Shown here one piece after another: positions 1 to 10,827 of a stretch of 27,439 nucleotides of DNA. The position numbers were made by a program, and so were the translations under genes. Every line of letters starts with the position of its first letter. Positions within the stretch are counted from its first letter, which is position 1. Under the pieces are notes generated by a model that saw nothing but the letters and a program-made list of their open reading frames with translations, was not told the DNA's origin and did no database searches. Source of the stretch: Gnetum montanum (Eukaryota; Streptophyta; Gnetopsida; Gnetales; Gnetaceae); contig MNCI01025384.1 of NCBI GenBank assembly GCA_015680685.1, forward strand, positions 415,682 to 443,120. The letters are read 5' to 3'.

Positions 1-23
1 GAGAGAGAGAGAGAGAGAGAGAG
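1..23. repeat. (GA)n microsatellite at window edge
   Basis: An uninterrupted GA dinucleotide run opens the window and may extend to the left. A second GA run occurs at 3574-3606. Confidence 0.95.
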
Positions 24-1816
24 GTATACACTTTTCTACACTAGAAAATTCCTATAGGAGGGTAAATCTCATCTACCCCCAGTGTGGAGGTATGTGGGTC
101 ACCTAATCCTAGCATAGAGGCATCAAAACCAATGTGGAGGGATGCAAGAGGTGGATCTTACCTATCCCTAACATAGAAAAGGGGTGATACTCAACATAGA
201 AGGGTTTGACTTGCAACCCTAGCATTGATCTTTCATCACCCCCACCTCCCAACATTGACACCTCCTCCCTAACATAGAAGCAACATGGCCAAGATTGTAA
301 TGTTGCATCAACTTGAGCAAGAACCTTGCAATGCCAATGTGGAAGGTTGAAGACCCAGTGTGAAAGAAGTAAAGCTAGCATTAAAGGTGCATCCTCATTA
401 CTATCTCTAATAAATATAATGGCCATGGGTATATAACATTTTTCATATGTGGTAACCCCTTGGATTTTGGGCACCAACCCTCCTAAACATGGAAAAAATT
501 TACAATAATTTCCAATCAATTTGCAACCCAATATGTTAGTCATTTGTAGTTAATTTGCAATCTAGATCATGGCCAAAACCCTATAAAATCAAAAACCCAA
601 CAATTTTTGTGATTACACACTCTTGACAATTGCACACACTTTTCATTCTAAGCATTTTGTCATTATAGGCATCCAAGAGCTCTTGCTACTTAGCAAAAAC
701 GTAGCTTCGTAGGGCCTACCAATGTAGAACCATTGTAGCCCTATGACCCCTATTACCCCCCTTGAAATTTTTGAGTCTTGGATGTCAAAGTTACCCAATA
801 GGATCCCCAAATCTCAGCGTGGAGCATTTTGGAAACCCTAATCCTTCACATTCCTCAACCCTAGTAGTAACCAACGTTTTAGCTTTGGAGTGGTGGCAAA
901 GGAGGTTCAATAGCATCGGGAGTGGTAAAGATACCAAATTATGGAGTTGATCATAGCTTCAACAGGCTCTAAACCCCCACCCAAGTGAACCCCCTTACTT
1001 TCCTATTGGACATAAATTTTGTATACATTCCTAAACTTATTCTTTATTCATTCAAATAAAGTTTATAGTATTATATTGTGTGCAATTTTAGATTTAATTG
1101 TTATATTTCCAATGCATCATTTTATAGATCTACATCTTTCATTCATTACCCCCATTTTGCATCCCCTAAGCCCCTAGGTGATCTACTAGACCATCTAGGA
1201 TACCTTGAATCCCATTTTTCAGAGGCCTTGGGGATTTGGGATTGAGGCTATCCATGGCTAAGAATCCTTGCCTTTCCAAAGGCTAAGATTTTTGGCTACA
1301 ACTTCTTGACACTAGAAGAAAGGCCTTCACCTAATTTCTTTGCCAAAATCTATTCTTCCCATAGCTAGTATTGATCTAGAAAGTAATAATTTTTTGTCTT
1401 TTCAACAAAAACCTTCTACTTTTTAGCCAAGATCAATGTTGTAACCCATCCCCCTCTACCCCACAAACCTGGTGTGGGTATTATAGGTGTTTGGGTGTTG
1501 GAATTTTTGTAATAATTGATGTGAAAACCGAAGGCCAACATTGATTTACAAGATCATTTCCACCTCTCCCCTATTTCACATTTTCACAAGGAAGCCAACA
1601 TTGGTGGTCCAAGTAACCTAACCCCCATCCCATTCTTTCTTGTTGTGGAATTTGATAGTTTGCCAAAATCATTTTCTAGAAATTCTTAGGTTTGTATTTT
1701 GGTTGTCAAACTTTTTCCTCTTCATCAACTTTGAAATAGGAAGGTGTGAGATCCCCTCATCTCATCCCCTCTTGCCCCCTACCACACCCAACATAGAAGG
1801 TAGCTAGGAAGCCAAC
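24..1816 (+). other. Non-coding leader or LTR remnant of the outer element
   Basis: No convincing coding frame. The first ~550 bases are dense in short related phrases such as 'aatgtggagg', 'cctagcat' and 'ccaacat', which resemble the core words of the satellite at 18,325-21,360. A TATA-like TATAAAAT lies at 582-589, and A/T-rich sequence near 1,020-1,100 contains AATAAA-like words. Being directly 5' of gag, the block is probably the LTR and untranslated leader of the outer element, but I found no clear LTR end or primer site. Short open frames here (for example 762-950) look accidental. Confidence 0.4.
582..589 (+). promoter_or_regulatory. Possible TATA box of the outer element's 5' LTR
   Basis: TATAAAAT lies about 1.2 kb upstream of the first gag codons of the outer element. 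There is no second LTR copy in the window for comparison, so the assignment is tentative. Confidence 0.25.
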
Positions 1817-1885
1817 GTGGATGAAGTTTGTTACAACCATTTCACCTTTTCATTTTTTGGTAAAGGGGTATACCTCCCCTTACCA

Positions 1886-1912
1886 CCCCCCCCCCCCCCC
1901 CCCCCCCCCCCN
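1886..1912. repeat. Homopolymer C run ending in an N
   Basis: Twenty-six C residues are followed by one N. The N marks an unresolved base, so the true run length and the reading frame across it are uncertain. The polyproline stretch in the translation here is a product of this run. Confidence 0.9.
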
Positions 1913-2691
1913 GAATTTACTCCTATTTTTACCTTTTATAGCCTTTCTCAAGTCATTTTCAACACAATAGCCATATCTCTCCCACAATCGATCAAGTTGC
2001 CTTACAACTATATCAACAATGGGTCTAATCAACAATAAATGAGCATCTCTATCTCCAAAGACCCTACCATGATGGAATGTAGACAATCCTTGAGACTTAG
2101 GAATCAAAGTCTTGGGTTCTTGGTTATAAATGAAGAGTGCTATAACTTAATTTATGCCAAGATCTAGGCTAGCATGCTAATTCCACAAGCAAAAGCAAAG
2201 GCAAAGAGGAAATTTAAGCATATCCATTGCAATGGGAAGGAGTATATTCCCTCTCACTATGACCAAATACCTCTAAATGACATCTATGTTATCATCTTAG
2301 TCATCCTCATTAAGGTTGATATAGATAACCGAAAGGCTACCTCTGATGAGCAATGAGAGAAGGAAGATGAATTTGGGGTAGAGTCTAAGCTTGATAAAAT
2401 TTTGGAGGGATTCTTCCAAAAATGGACCCCCAAGGCCATAGTGCCCACCTCTATCCCCTTAACCTCTTCCTCTAGGCACATCCCACCACCTTCATCCACA
2501 TCATACCTAACCATGTTTGGGCCCACTCTAGTCATTGCCATGCACCAAGCATAATTAGTGTTGTAGCCAACAACTTTTCATTTATCCATGCCTCTTGCCA
2601 CTCAGCCTAGGTTAGTACAATGGACATTAGTGATAGTTACTACTAACTTGTTGGCTATTTAGGTGGGACCCACCATGGGACCTCAAGCAAC

Positions 2692-2696
2692 CTAGG
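2692..2696. repeat. Target site duplication CTAGG, left copy
   Basis: CTAGG directly precedes the TGATGAG start of the left LTR and is repeated exactly at 8769-8773, directly after the CTCATCA end of the right LTR. Five-base duplications are usual for Ty3/gypsy integration. Confidence 0.9.
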
Positions 2697-3414
2697 TGAT
2701 GAGTGGTGAGGTATCTCTATGATCAACCATATGAATCACAAGGGTTCATGCATGATTTGATTGAATTCTATGGATGGGACTAGTTGTAGTATCTAGATCA
2801 TTATGCCTTGATCATAGTTCGCTATCTTTCCACTTAGACTAGTGGTAGCTTTGTCACGTATGGTTTAGTCCAAGTGAGGCATATAATGTGGTTCCTAATT
2901 CTACGCTATGCTACTCTTGATGACAAAAAGAGATAAATTGATTAACTAATGAATAATGTCTAAATTAGCCTAAGGTGATGGTATCTGCTCTTAATCATTT
3001 ATACATGTCTTGAACTTCATGGAGCTACATCTAGAATTACCAAGTGTACATTACTAGTCATGCCAAATGATACATCTCCAGGCGACCAAGTGTTCACACT
3101 TAAATTCTTGGGATTAAGGTGTACACATTCTACTTAACAATAGGAATAGTAAACAGCAATAAATGAAAATATTTAACTAAAGAAAGAAATAAATAATTAA
3201 AGCAATAATAATCTAAGTGGATGTTGCAATGATGGAAGTAATCTCGATCTTTATTGCTAGTCATGTAATGTGTCCAAGTATGTCACACTCGAACAAAGGT
3301 GCCATACAATTACCAACATCACTCTGTGGGCATTCAAAAAATATTCTAACTTTAGAGAAAACAAATTTCAGAGTGTCCAAGTGTCTAACGTCACATTCTA
3401 GCTTGAGCTCATGA
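2697..3414 (-). repeat. 3' LTR of the minus-strand element (left copy)
   Basis: The block aligns directly with 7893 to about 8570, starting with TGATGAG in both. Nine of the first 60 positions differ. Clear similarity stops near 3375. After that only a short 'attctagctt' stretch recalls the right copy near 8670, followed by CTCATGA at 3408-3414, a possible eroded LTR end. The U3 part with the TATA box seen in the right copy is missing or rearranged here, so the inner boundary is uncertain. Confidence 0.8.
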
Positions 3415-3570
3415 TTATTGACTAACATAAAAACTAACTCAAATCGAACAACAAACTCTAAGTGTCCAAGTATATAGAGATACAACTTTTACAAAATTGA
3501 GTGCTCATGATAATAGAAGTGAACACCTTGAAAACAAAAACTAAAATCCAACACCTCTTGGCAACAAAAG

Positions 3571-3573
<3 letters not shown>

Positions 3574-3606
<33 letters not shown>

Positions 3607-3607
3607 N
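3574..3607. repeat. (GA)n microsatellite ending in an N
   Basis: A GA run of 33 bases is followed by one N and then GA-rich sequence. As with the C run at 1886, the unresolved base sits at the end of a low-complexity tract. Confidence 0.95.
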
Positions 3608-5480
3608 AGAAGAGATCCAACAATCATGAATAATCCTCATTGTGTGATGTTGCTGCATCATCCTTGGTGAAGATAGTCCCACTTCCAGTCCATGCTTCCC
3701 ACTGCAATCACAAAAAAATCATGAATTAGTATGTAAGGTATAACACATAGCTGTTAAGTACCTTGTCTCTTCGATGGTTACACTTGGCTAGGTTGTGATT
3801 GTGGTAGATTGATTCCTTTAGTAGTGTTAGCAGGAAGGCTAACAAATAGGGTCAAATAGATAAGCATTTCATTAAATTTGAAAAAGTTTGACACAAGAAA
3901 ATATTTGAAGAGGGTGTTAGAATTCACAATAATAAAAATGAAAGTTCACTGAAAAATGTTGTGAAGATGTGCACAATTAGATGTCATTGATGGGGTAAAC
4001 AAAAGGAATTTAATTGTAAAAGTGTCTAAGGTTAAAGAACTTAACTAACCCAACCAATAGATATGCAAGTGGGTCCTCCCCAAAGTAGACATAGGTCTTT
4101 TATGCCCTTGCATAACTTCAAGCCAAAGAGTCTATGGGCTCTGTGGATGATTAATGGTTATGGAAGGTTAAGTACAAAAACTAGAAAGAAACTAAGAATT
4201 CTGACACATCAAATCAAGAACATGAAACTGGCAGTGATGTGAGATATGGAAAGCATAGATGGATGAGAGAGAATAGAATGAAGTTCCTAATTAAGGTCAC
4301 ATGATTTCCCTTGTGGATTTTGTGGTTATATGACTTAATAAGATCCATCCTTAGTCTAGACCAAAACCAACCACATTTAGTGACTTTACATCGACATTCT
4401 AAGACTAGTCCATCCCCTAAGACACAAGAGTGCTTCCATAGAACAACCACCATTCCTTATTAAAGAAGAAAAGAGAAGTAGAAAGTGACGAAGGGCCTTA
4501 GTTAGAGGGCACTAGTTCCATAACTAGTGCTTGTATCCTGTTTATTCTAAGGGGCGTGCTTTAAATTCCCATTGTTTTTTCTTTTCTTTTCTTTTTTGAA
4601 ATGGGAACCACACCATGCAAAGATACATGCATTTATTTTTTCCAAGGGATATGCTTTGAATTCTCATCATTTTTGGCTATTTTTTTATCAGAAGCACATC
4701 ATGCAAGCATGTATTCAACTTCCTTTTATTTATGGACATGGAATGGTAAGGAATTCATGAAAACACACATGCACCTAGGCAAACAGAAAGGTACAAAGAA
4801 TATCGAATCCCCTTGAAGCCATACCCTATTCAAACTTTTGAGTCCTTCCCAATTCCAGAAATTACCAAAGTCCCAAATTTATTAAATATTTATTAATGAA
4901 AAAGGAAATGCACATTTTCAAAATAAGGAAAACCATAGAGTTTGTGGATGGGTGGATGTCGTGGACTCACTACTTGTTGCATGAAAAAGAAATCATGTCC
5001 TAATCATTAGTAACAAAATTCAAAGCTAGAAACTAGACACCAACAATCAAATAACAAAATAATACATACCACCATCAAGCAACGCATTACCACTATACCT
5101 AGCACTTATTAACAAAAAGTTAGAAAATCACACCAAAATAAAAGAAAATATAAAAGAAAGTGTAAAATATTTAGGAAATAGTAAATGTACTAATGATGGT
5201 GTAAAATAAAAACTTAGAAAATATTAATAACATGAAAACAAGAAGATGTAAAATAAATAATGTGTAAAAAATGATGAAAAACACATAAGAAACCTGAAGA
5301 CTAGAATGAGGAATAACCCCCATGACTAAACATTTGGCTATGATAAGGATTAATAAGTGGATAAATAGGATTCATGCATGTATGAAACGTTGGGAACCTT
5401 TCATGCCCTAGCCACTTAGTGTCTATTGGTGGTGTAGTGGCTTGGTAGAAAAATTGTTGGTCACACATTTGGTTGTTAAA
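3608..5480 (-). other. Interior of the minus-strand element, no recognisable gene
   Basis: This is the 3' part of the element's interior. The longest minus-strand frame (4214-4453) has no recognisable motif. From about 4860 to 5340 the sequence is strongly A/T-rich. In an autonomous element pol would lie here, but no RT, RNase H or integrase signature is visible in any frame I read. Confidence 0.6.
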
Positions 5481-5499
5481 TGTATGGTGGGTTAGGGTA

Positions 5500-7769
5500 T
5501 GAGGTGTGTTAAATTATGTATGAATAGCCTACTATTGTACCCTTGAGTATGAGATGGTATGCATGGATTCATTTGTCTCCCAACATTTATAAATTCATTG
5601 GTTGGATGTGGGATTGGAGTATGGATAGATGGTGGTCCTTGTGTATGGTTGGAGGATGATGGTGGTGAAAAGGAAGGTGGTGCACTAGATTGGCATTATG
5701 CTAGCTTAGATGATGTGGTGGGTTCATGCATGGTTTGCTTTAGCCTACGACCTTTCCTCCAAAAGGGGCATTTCCTAGATTGCGGTGGAGACCCACTAGT
5801 GTCAACATGTCTATGCACATGTGTAGCATAAGTAGCATTCGTTTGTTGATATTGTGGTGCAAAACCTTCCTAAGTTATTGGCAATAGCATTAAAGGAGGT
5901 GAATTATGAAAATATTGAGGGCAAGTTGGATGGTAAGAGGCACAAGGTGGTGATCCTTCAGGGGATGTCATGTATTGATGGTACTTGGGAAAGTTGTAGT
6001 GGCAATTTGAAGTGGAGGATGCCAAACTAGTTGGAGAAATAGGGTGTTGAACATAATATCTATGCAGTTTTGGTGGATATGGCTGATTTAGTGGTGGCCT
6101 CCCCCATAATTGTGGTTGTTGTCACTATGGTTGATGACTATGTTGAGGTTGGTAATAAGTCTCCCTAGGATGGTATGATTGGTTGTGAGACTATTTATAA
6201 TTACCTTGTGGGAGAGGAAATCTCTTGGGCATGTGCTTTTTCCAAACTTTAGATTTAAAGCACTTGTCCAATACTCCTATAAATGCAACAAGACTGGGCA
6301 ATGACCCTTCAAATGATCATATATGTAGATGTTGCATTCATTATCTTTGTCTATGGTTGAGTCTAGAGCCTCACTTTCTTTAGCCATGTTTTCCTTTTGC
6401 TGAAAAGTGTTCTTATCTGTTTCTTAATTCTATGTCCTCTATTTGTTATGTTTACTAAGCACATGTTGCATAATCTTCTCTGTGACCATCGTAATAAGAT
6501 TTGTAACATTTTCATTTATCCATTTAAAAATCCTATTAAACTTTGCTTCTAGATCATGAATAGAGTCCTCTATCAACAAAGTTCATTGTAGAATCACCTT
6601 ATTAAGAATGGTTTCATTTTCCTTACCATAAATTTGGACCTCCTTTGATTGAAGAGTTGGGTTCCATTGAGATTTCTTGACATTCTTCCATTTGCACATT
6701 TCTCCTTCTTCTTTTTCCATACATACTATAATCTCTTTAATCTGATGGACTTGGAGCTTGTATAGTTTCCCTAGGGCATACATCCCAAGGATTACCCTTG
6801 TTTCATTACAAAGTCCATCTATCATGTGATAAAGTTTCTCTTTCTCAAAGAAACCATGGCCAGGGCATCGATTCAATAAGGCATAATATCTATCTAAGGC
6901 CATGTCCAAGGGTTCATGTTGTTCTTATTTCCACTCTTCGATTTGTCTCCTTAGGTTGGACACTCTTGCATAGGTTTGGTATTTCTCGTTGAAAAGTTCT
7001 ATCATTGTAGATCATCACCAGATTGAATTTGGTTTCAACGATCAATGCCACACTTTGGATCTATCAATTAGTATCCTATAAAGAGCTTAAGTTTTTTTCG
7101 ATCCACTTTCAATGTCATAATTAGCACAAGCATCATGGAAGGCCTGTAAATGATGTTGTAGATTTGAATCATAGCCTCCTACAAATTTTGGAATATTATT
7201 CATGTTAAGCTTAGATAGGCAACTCCTTTTGCAATGCCTACGAGATATCTTAATGGCCTGTATGATATGCATTAGGCTCTTAGTGGTCAAAAGGGGTTCA
7301 TCTTCATCAAATAGATTGTGAGAAAATTTCTATGTTCATGATGACTTCTTTGACTTTTCCCATGGGTTTGCTTTTAGTTTTTAGTCTAACCCTTTAGTGG
7401 AGCCTTAACTCTATACCTACGTTCATCTTCATTAGAACTAGAAGTTAAGGTGGAAGAGGAAGATTAGGAACTAGAAATATTTCCATGGCTTATATGGTGT
7501 TCTTTGGGATCCTTTGATTTATCATTTCTAGGTTTTGAAGAGGTCTTAGGCCTTAAGGCCTTCCCTAGTTTAGGACCTACATCATCTTCTCTAAGATCAT
7601 CTATCTTAGGTGAATGTAGTCTTTAGGTGTTGTTAGGGTGGTCATGATCATAAGAAACCCCTGCATAAGGTTGAGCACTCCAATCTTCTTCATCATATAT
7701 CGCATTATTTCTCTAATGAATATGTTCGTTATACAATGCATTGTCATTTTCATGTGGGAGAGACATCAT
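5500..7769 (-). pseudogene. gag: Decayed gag of the minus-strand element
   Basis: Reading on the minus strand, a start (MMSLPHEND) at 7769 opens a frame with several stops and a Lys/His/Ser-rich, low-complexity N-terminal part. After a frameshift near 7310, one frame continues through 7290-6583. It carries NIPKFVGGYDSNLQHHLQAF (about 7200-7140) and the capsid-like NRCPGHGFFEKEKLYHMIDG (about 6870-6810), which match the usual layout of plant Ty3/gypsy gag ('L.RCP.HG.....L...F.DGL'). A degenerate zinc-knuckle-like remnant with CNI, DHLKGHCP lies at 6336-6295, with its second cysteine apparently replaced by tyrosine. Downstream, at 6230-5500, the frame is Pro/His/Gln-rich. There are many stops, so it is a pseudogene. 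Confidence 0.7.
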
Positions 7770-7873
7770 TCTTAATTTATGGTGTGTGTGAGCTAAGAGT
7801 TTCTAAAAGATATATTGTTAATACCTTTTACAATGATCGTGTATAATACAACTAATCTAGATAACTAGGACCA

Positions 7874-7891
7874 TCCCTAGCAACGATGCCA
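7874..7891 (-). other. Primer binding site, tRNA-Asp-like
   Basis: On the minus strand the sequence TGGCATCGTTGCTAGGGA follows the LTR end directly. It equals the usual plant tRNA-Asp 3' complement (TGGCGCCGTTGCCGGGGA) apart from three transitions, all of the deamination type. Confidence 0.85.
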
Positions 7892-7892
7892 A

Positions 7893-8768
7893 TGATGAGC
7901 AGTGAGGTACCCCTATGCTCAACCATATGAATCACAAGCATTCACACATGATCTAGTCAAATTCCATTAATGTAAATAGTTGTAGCATCTAGATTGTTAT
8001 GCCTTTATCACATTTTTTTGTATTCCCACTTGGACTAGTGGTAGCTTTGTCATGTATGGTTTAGTCTAAGTGAGGCATATGATGTGTTTCCTAATTCTAT
8101 GTTATGCTACTCTTGATGATAGCAAGAGATAAATTGATTAACTAATGAATAATTTCTAAATTAGCCTAAGTCTATGGTATCTTCTCTTAATCATTTATAC
8201 ATGTCTTGAACTTCATGGAGCTACATCTAGAATTACCAAGTGTACATCACTAGTAATGCCAAACAATACACCTCTAGGTGACCAAGTGTTCACACTTAAA
8301 TGATTGGGATTAAGGTGTACACATTCCACTTAACAATAGGAATAGTAAATAACAATAAATAAAAATATTTAACTAAATAAAGAAATAAATAATTAAAGCA
8401 ATAATAATCTAAGTGGATGTTGCAATGATGGAAGTAATCTCGATCTTTATTGCTAGTCATGTAACATGTCCAAGTACTTCACACTCAAACAAAGATGTCA
8501 TACAGTTACAAACATCACTTTGTGGGCATTTAGAAAATATTCTAACTCTATAGAAAAAAATTTTAAGAGCTCCACTATTCTAATTGAAAAAAACTATATG
8601 AAAATTATGAGCCTGAGCCCTATATTTATAGATTGGAGTTTATCCTATGACATCGGGTATTTGATGTTGCATCCTAGCTTTGACTTCAAGGTACTAATAC
8701 AAGGCTTTGATGTCAAGGATCCAACTTCAAAGCTTCAACATCAAGGCCAGGAAAAACATGACTCATCA
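7893..8768 (-). repeat. 5' LTR of the minus-strand element (right copy)
   Basis: The LTR is 876 bp, begins TGATGAG and ends CTCATCA, a perfect 7-base terminal inverted repeat. It is flanked inside by the primer site and outside by CTAGG. A minus-strand TATA box is at 8623-8630. An 84-base stretch (8381-8464) is identical to 3185-3268 in the other LTR although the copies are otherwise clearly diverged. Confidence 0.9.
8623..8630 (-). promoter_or_regulatory. LTR TATA box (minus strand)
   Basis: The minus strand reads CTATAAATATAGGG here, a good plant TATA box placed about 140 bp inside the U3 end of the right LTR. The left LTR has no counterpart because its U3 is rearranged. Confidence 0.55.
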
Positions 8769-8773
8769 CTAGG
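8769..8773. repeat. Target site duplication CTAGG, right copy
   Basis: An exact repeat of 2692-2696, directly after the LTR terminus CTCATCA. Confidence 0.9.
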
Positions 8774-10590
8774 GGTCACATAATCTCCTTGTTTCAATTG
8801 TGCCCTAGATACCAACACAAACATCTTTTTCTTTGTTTGACGCACAAAGTACAACCATGATGCATCCTCTCCCCTCTATCTTACAACCAAGAGCAAGGCC
8901 ACAAGTATCACAACAAATACCACAACTATATGTGCAAACCCCACAACCAACAAGGGCACCATAGGGTCTAGATCAGTCCTTCCAAATGATCTAGGACTTG
9001 ATGAAAGAGTTTAAGAGGCTAAAGGCCTCTACTTTCCAAAGTGTCAAGATCATGTGTTTTTACCAAGACAACCCCATTGGTCCTATGATCCCATCCTTGA
9101 AACTTTCTCTTGATGTCTCTATCCCTTAATTTATCAAGTATAATGAAGAAGGTGATCCTAATGCTCCCCTTATAACCTTCCAATCTAAGTGCTTGCTATT
9201 GCAACCATGGCCACATACTAGAGTGAGAATCTTTCCTATATTCTTGATTGGGAAAACACTTGATTGGTATTGTGTCCTACCCAAAGGATCCATATCCTTC
9301 CTTGAATACCTTATAGCCAAATTTTTTAACTACTTCAACTATAGCTTGAAGCCTGATACTATGCTTAACAAACTAATGAAGATCAAGTAAGGACCCCTTA
9401 AGCTAGTGTAGAAGTTCATCCAGTGGTGGAATGGTCTACTAAACAAAATACCAAATCCCATAGCCAAAATCCACCTTTTGGCTATATTCAAAGTGGTAAT
9501 TAATGATTTTATTAAATCCAAGCTATACTATCTTGACCCATGGACACTTAATCAAGTGTTCTCCTAGACAAAGAACATGGAGGATGTTGTGGGGGCTAGT
9601 CATGACCCAGCCTATGTGGTATACAAAAATTAACACATACAAAGGGACAAAGAGAAGAATAAAAAAAAATAACATGGCTATAGCAACAATAACCAAAGAG
9701 GCCAAAACCACTAATCAAGGGCCAAGGGCCAACCCCCTCAAGGTCCATACTAATAACTGAGATAACTGACCATCAACCTCTAGGGCCATCACATCGACAA
9801 CAACTAGATCCAACTTTGAAAGGAAGAACAGGTCTAAATATACTAGGCTACCATTAAAACCATCTATGCTATTAGACCAACTATTAAAAAGTGGATGCAT
9901 TCAATACAAGCATATGATCAAAGCTTTCTGAAAAAATCATGATAGGCTAAGTGAGATAGCCAAAGATTCCACTAAAGTAACAAAAGATGATCCATAGCTA
10001 CCTAAATATTTTACATTAGACCACTTTTTCCACTATCATCAACTACCTAGTCATAACATAGACTTCTATCTTGCACTAAAGGAGGACCTATAGAAGATGA
10101 TAGATAGCGAAGAGATGGTTTTAGATGCATCCAAGCCTATCTGACCATAGAACCAATTGATGCATGTGTATAAAGACCCATTGAACACTAATAACACTGC
10201 ATACATTATATTGTCATTTAATATAGATGACAATCAAATATCCATGAAAGAACCATTTGTGATTTAGATACCCCCTTGAAATGAAAGGGCTTCTTCAGCT
10301 TCCACTAGGTTAAGATCCCCATTTGTTTTGAGAGTACCATCACAAGTGCCTTCAAGGGAATCTTTTTTCATCAAGGTGTCCTAGCCCACTATAACCCAAC
10401 CAACTGACGTAACCATGCAACAACCTATAGTGGTGGCTAATACTATAGCTTCTTCCTCCAACACAACCAATGACAACAAAAAAGCCTCAACCAAGTAGAG
10501 GAAGAAGCATAAGCAAAAGCCTAGTAACAAGGGTGACAAGTAGACTGAGGCATGGAAGAAAGTGGAACCACAAGGCCTAATCCTGTATCA
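8774..10590 (+). pseudogene. gag: C-terminal half of the outer element's gag, decayed
   Basis: The frame entering from 2696 continues here at 8776. After a Pro/Gln/Thr-rich linker it shows a capsid-like core: YNEEGDPNAPLITFQSK (about 9140-9190), then IGKTLDWYCVLPKGSISF and LIAKFFNYF (about 9245-9340), matching the Tat-type pattern 'GDP..HL..F' and 'A..WY..LP.GSI.SW..L...F'. Further on, near 10020-10120, is FHYHQLPSHNIDFYLALKED, resembling the 'C..H...GH.T..C..L...I' region upstream of protease, but with its cysteines lost. The tail at about 10480-10560 is Lys-rich. There are many in-frame stops. Gag forms the particle shell in an active element; this copy cannot make it. Confidence 0.75.
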
Positions 10591-10827
10591 TCTATACCCA
10601 TGATCTCCTCTACCTAACCTACATCAACTAGCAAACCATAGGAAAATCTAAAACCCAAGGCCATAAGAAAGAGGAAAGACTCCAATAGAAACAACCTAAG
10701 GTTGAAGTTTGCATTTTGGATCACATGGAGGAAGTGAAGTACAATTGAGATGGCAAGCCCATGACCAATGATAAAAACTCCTTCAGTGTGATGGAACAAG
10801 TTAAACAGTCCCTCAAAGAAAAAAAAT

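Larger units (their letters stand above)
1817..2696 (+). pseudogene. gag: N-terminal half of the outer element's gag, decayed
   Basis: One reading frame runs from about 1913 (possibly 1817, across the C run) to 2696 and is broken only by stops, at about 2036, 2165, 2354, 2551, 2564, 2661 and 2693. Nearly all are explicable by C-to-T change of CAA, CAG or CGA. The content is protein-like: a basic stretch KAKAKRKFKHIHCNGKEYIP, an acidic stretch around DEQ-EKEDEFGVESKLDK, then a Ser/Pro-rich segment. The frame reaches the CTAGG duplication at 2692-2696 and continues in the same frame at 8774, where recognisable gag follows. I infer this is the N-terminal part of gag, or an ORF upstream of it as known in Ogre. 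The sequence alone does not match a family I can name. Confidence 0.55.
2697..8768 (-). mobile_element. Complete minus-strand LTR retrotransposon nested in gag, gag-only
   Basis: The element is 6,072 bp with direct LTRs at 2697-~3414 and 7893-8768, a tRNA-Asp-like primer site at 7874-7891 and a flanking CTAGG duplication. The primer site inside the right LTR fixes the orientation as minus, with the right LTR being the 5' LTR. The interior (~3,415-7,872) contains a decayed gag near the primer site, but I find no protease, RT, RNase H or integrase motif, so it looks like a non-autonomous derivative. The last ~60 bases of its LTR and its primer site resemble those of the younger element at 25547, so the two belong to related families. 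Confidence 0.9.

Noticed and set aside
1817-1911. Polyproline protein start
   Set aside because: The prolines come from the homopolymer C run next to an N. Only the frame after the N is used as evidence for gag.
4214-4453. 79-codon minus-strand frame inside the nested element
   Set aside because: It has no similarity to gag or pol motifs and no supporting context. Treated as chance.
5559-5831. 90-codon plus-strand open frame
   Set aside because: It lies antisense to the Pro/His-rich gag tail of the minus-strand element and has no motif of its own.
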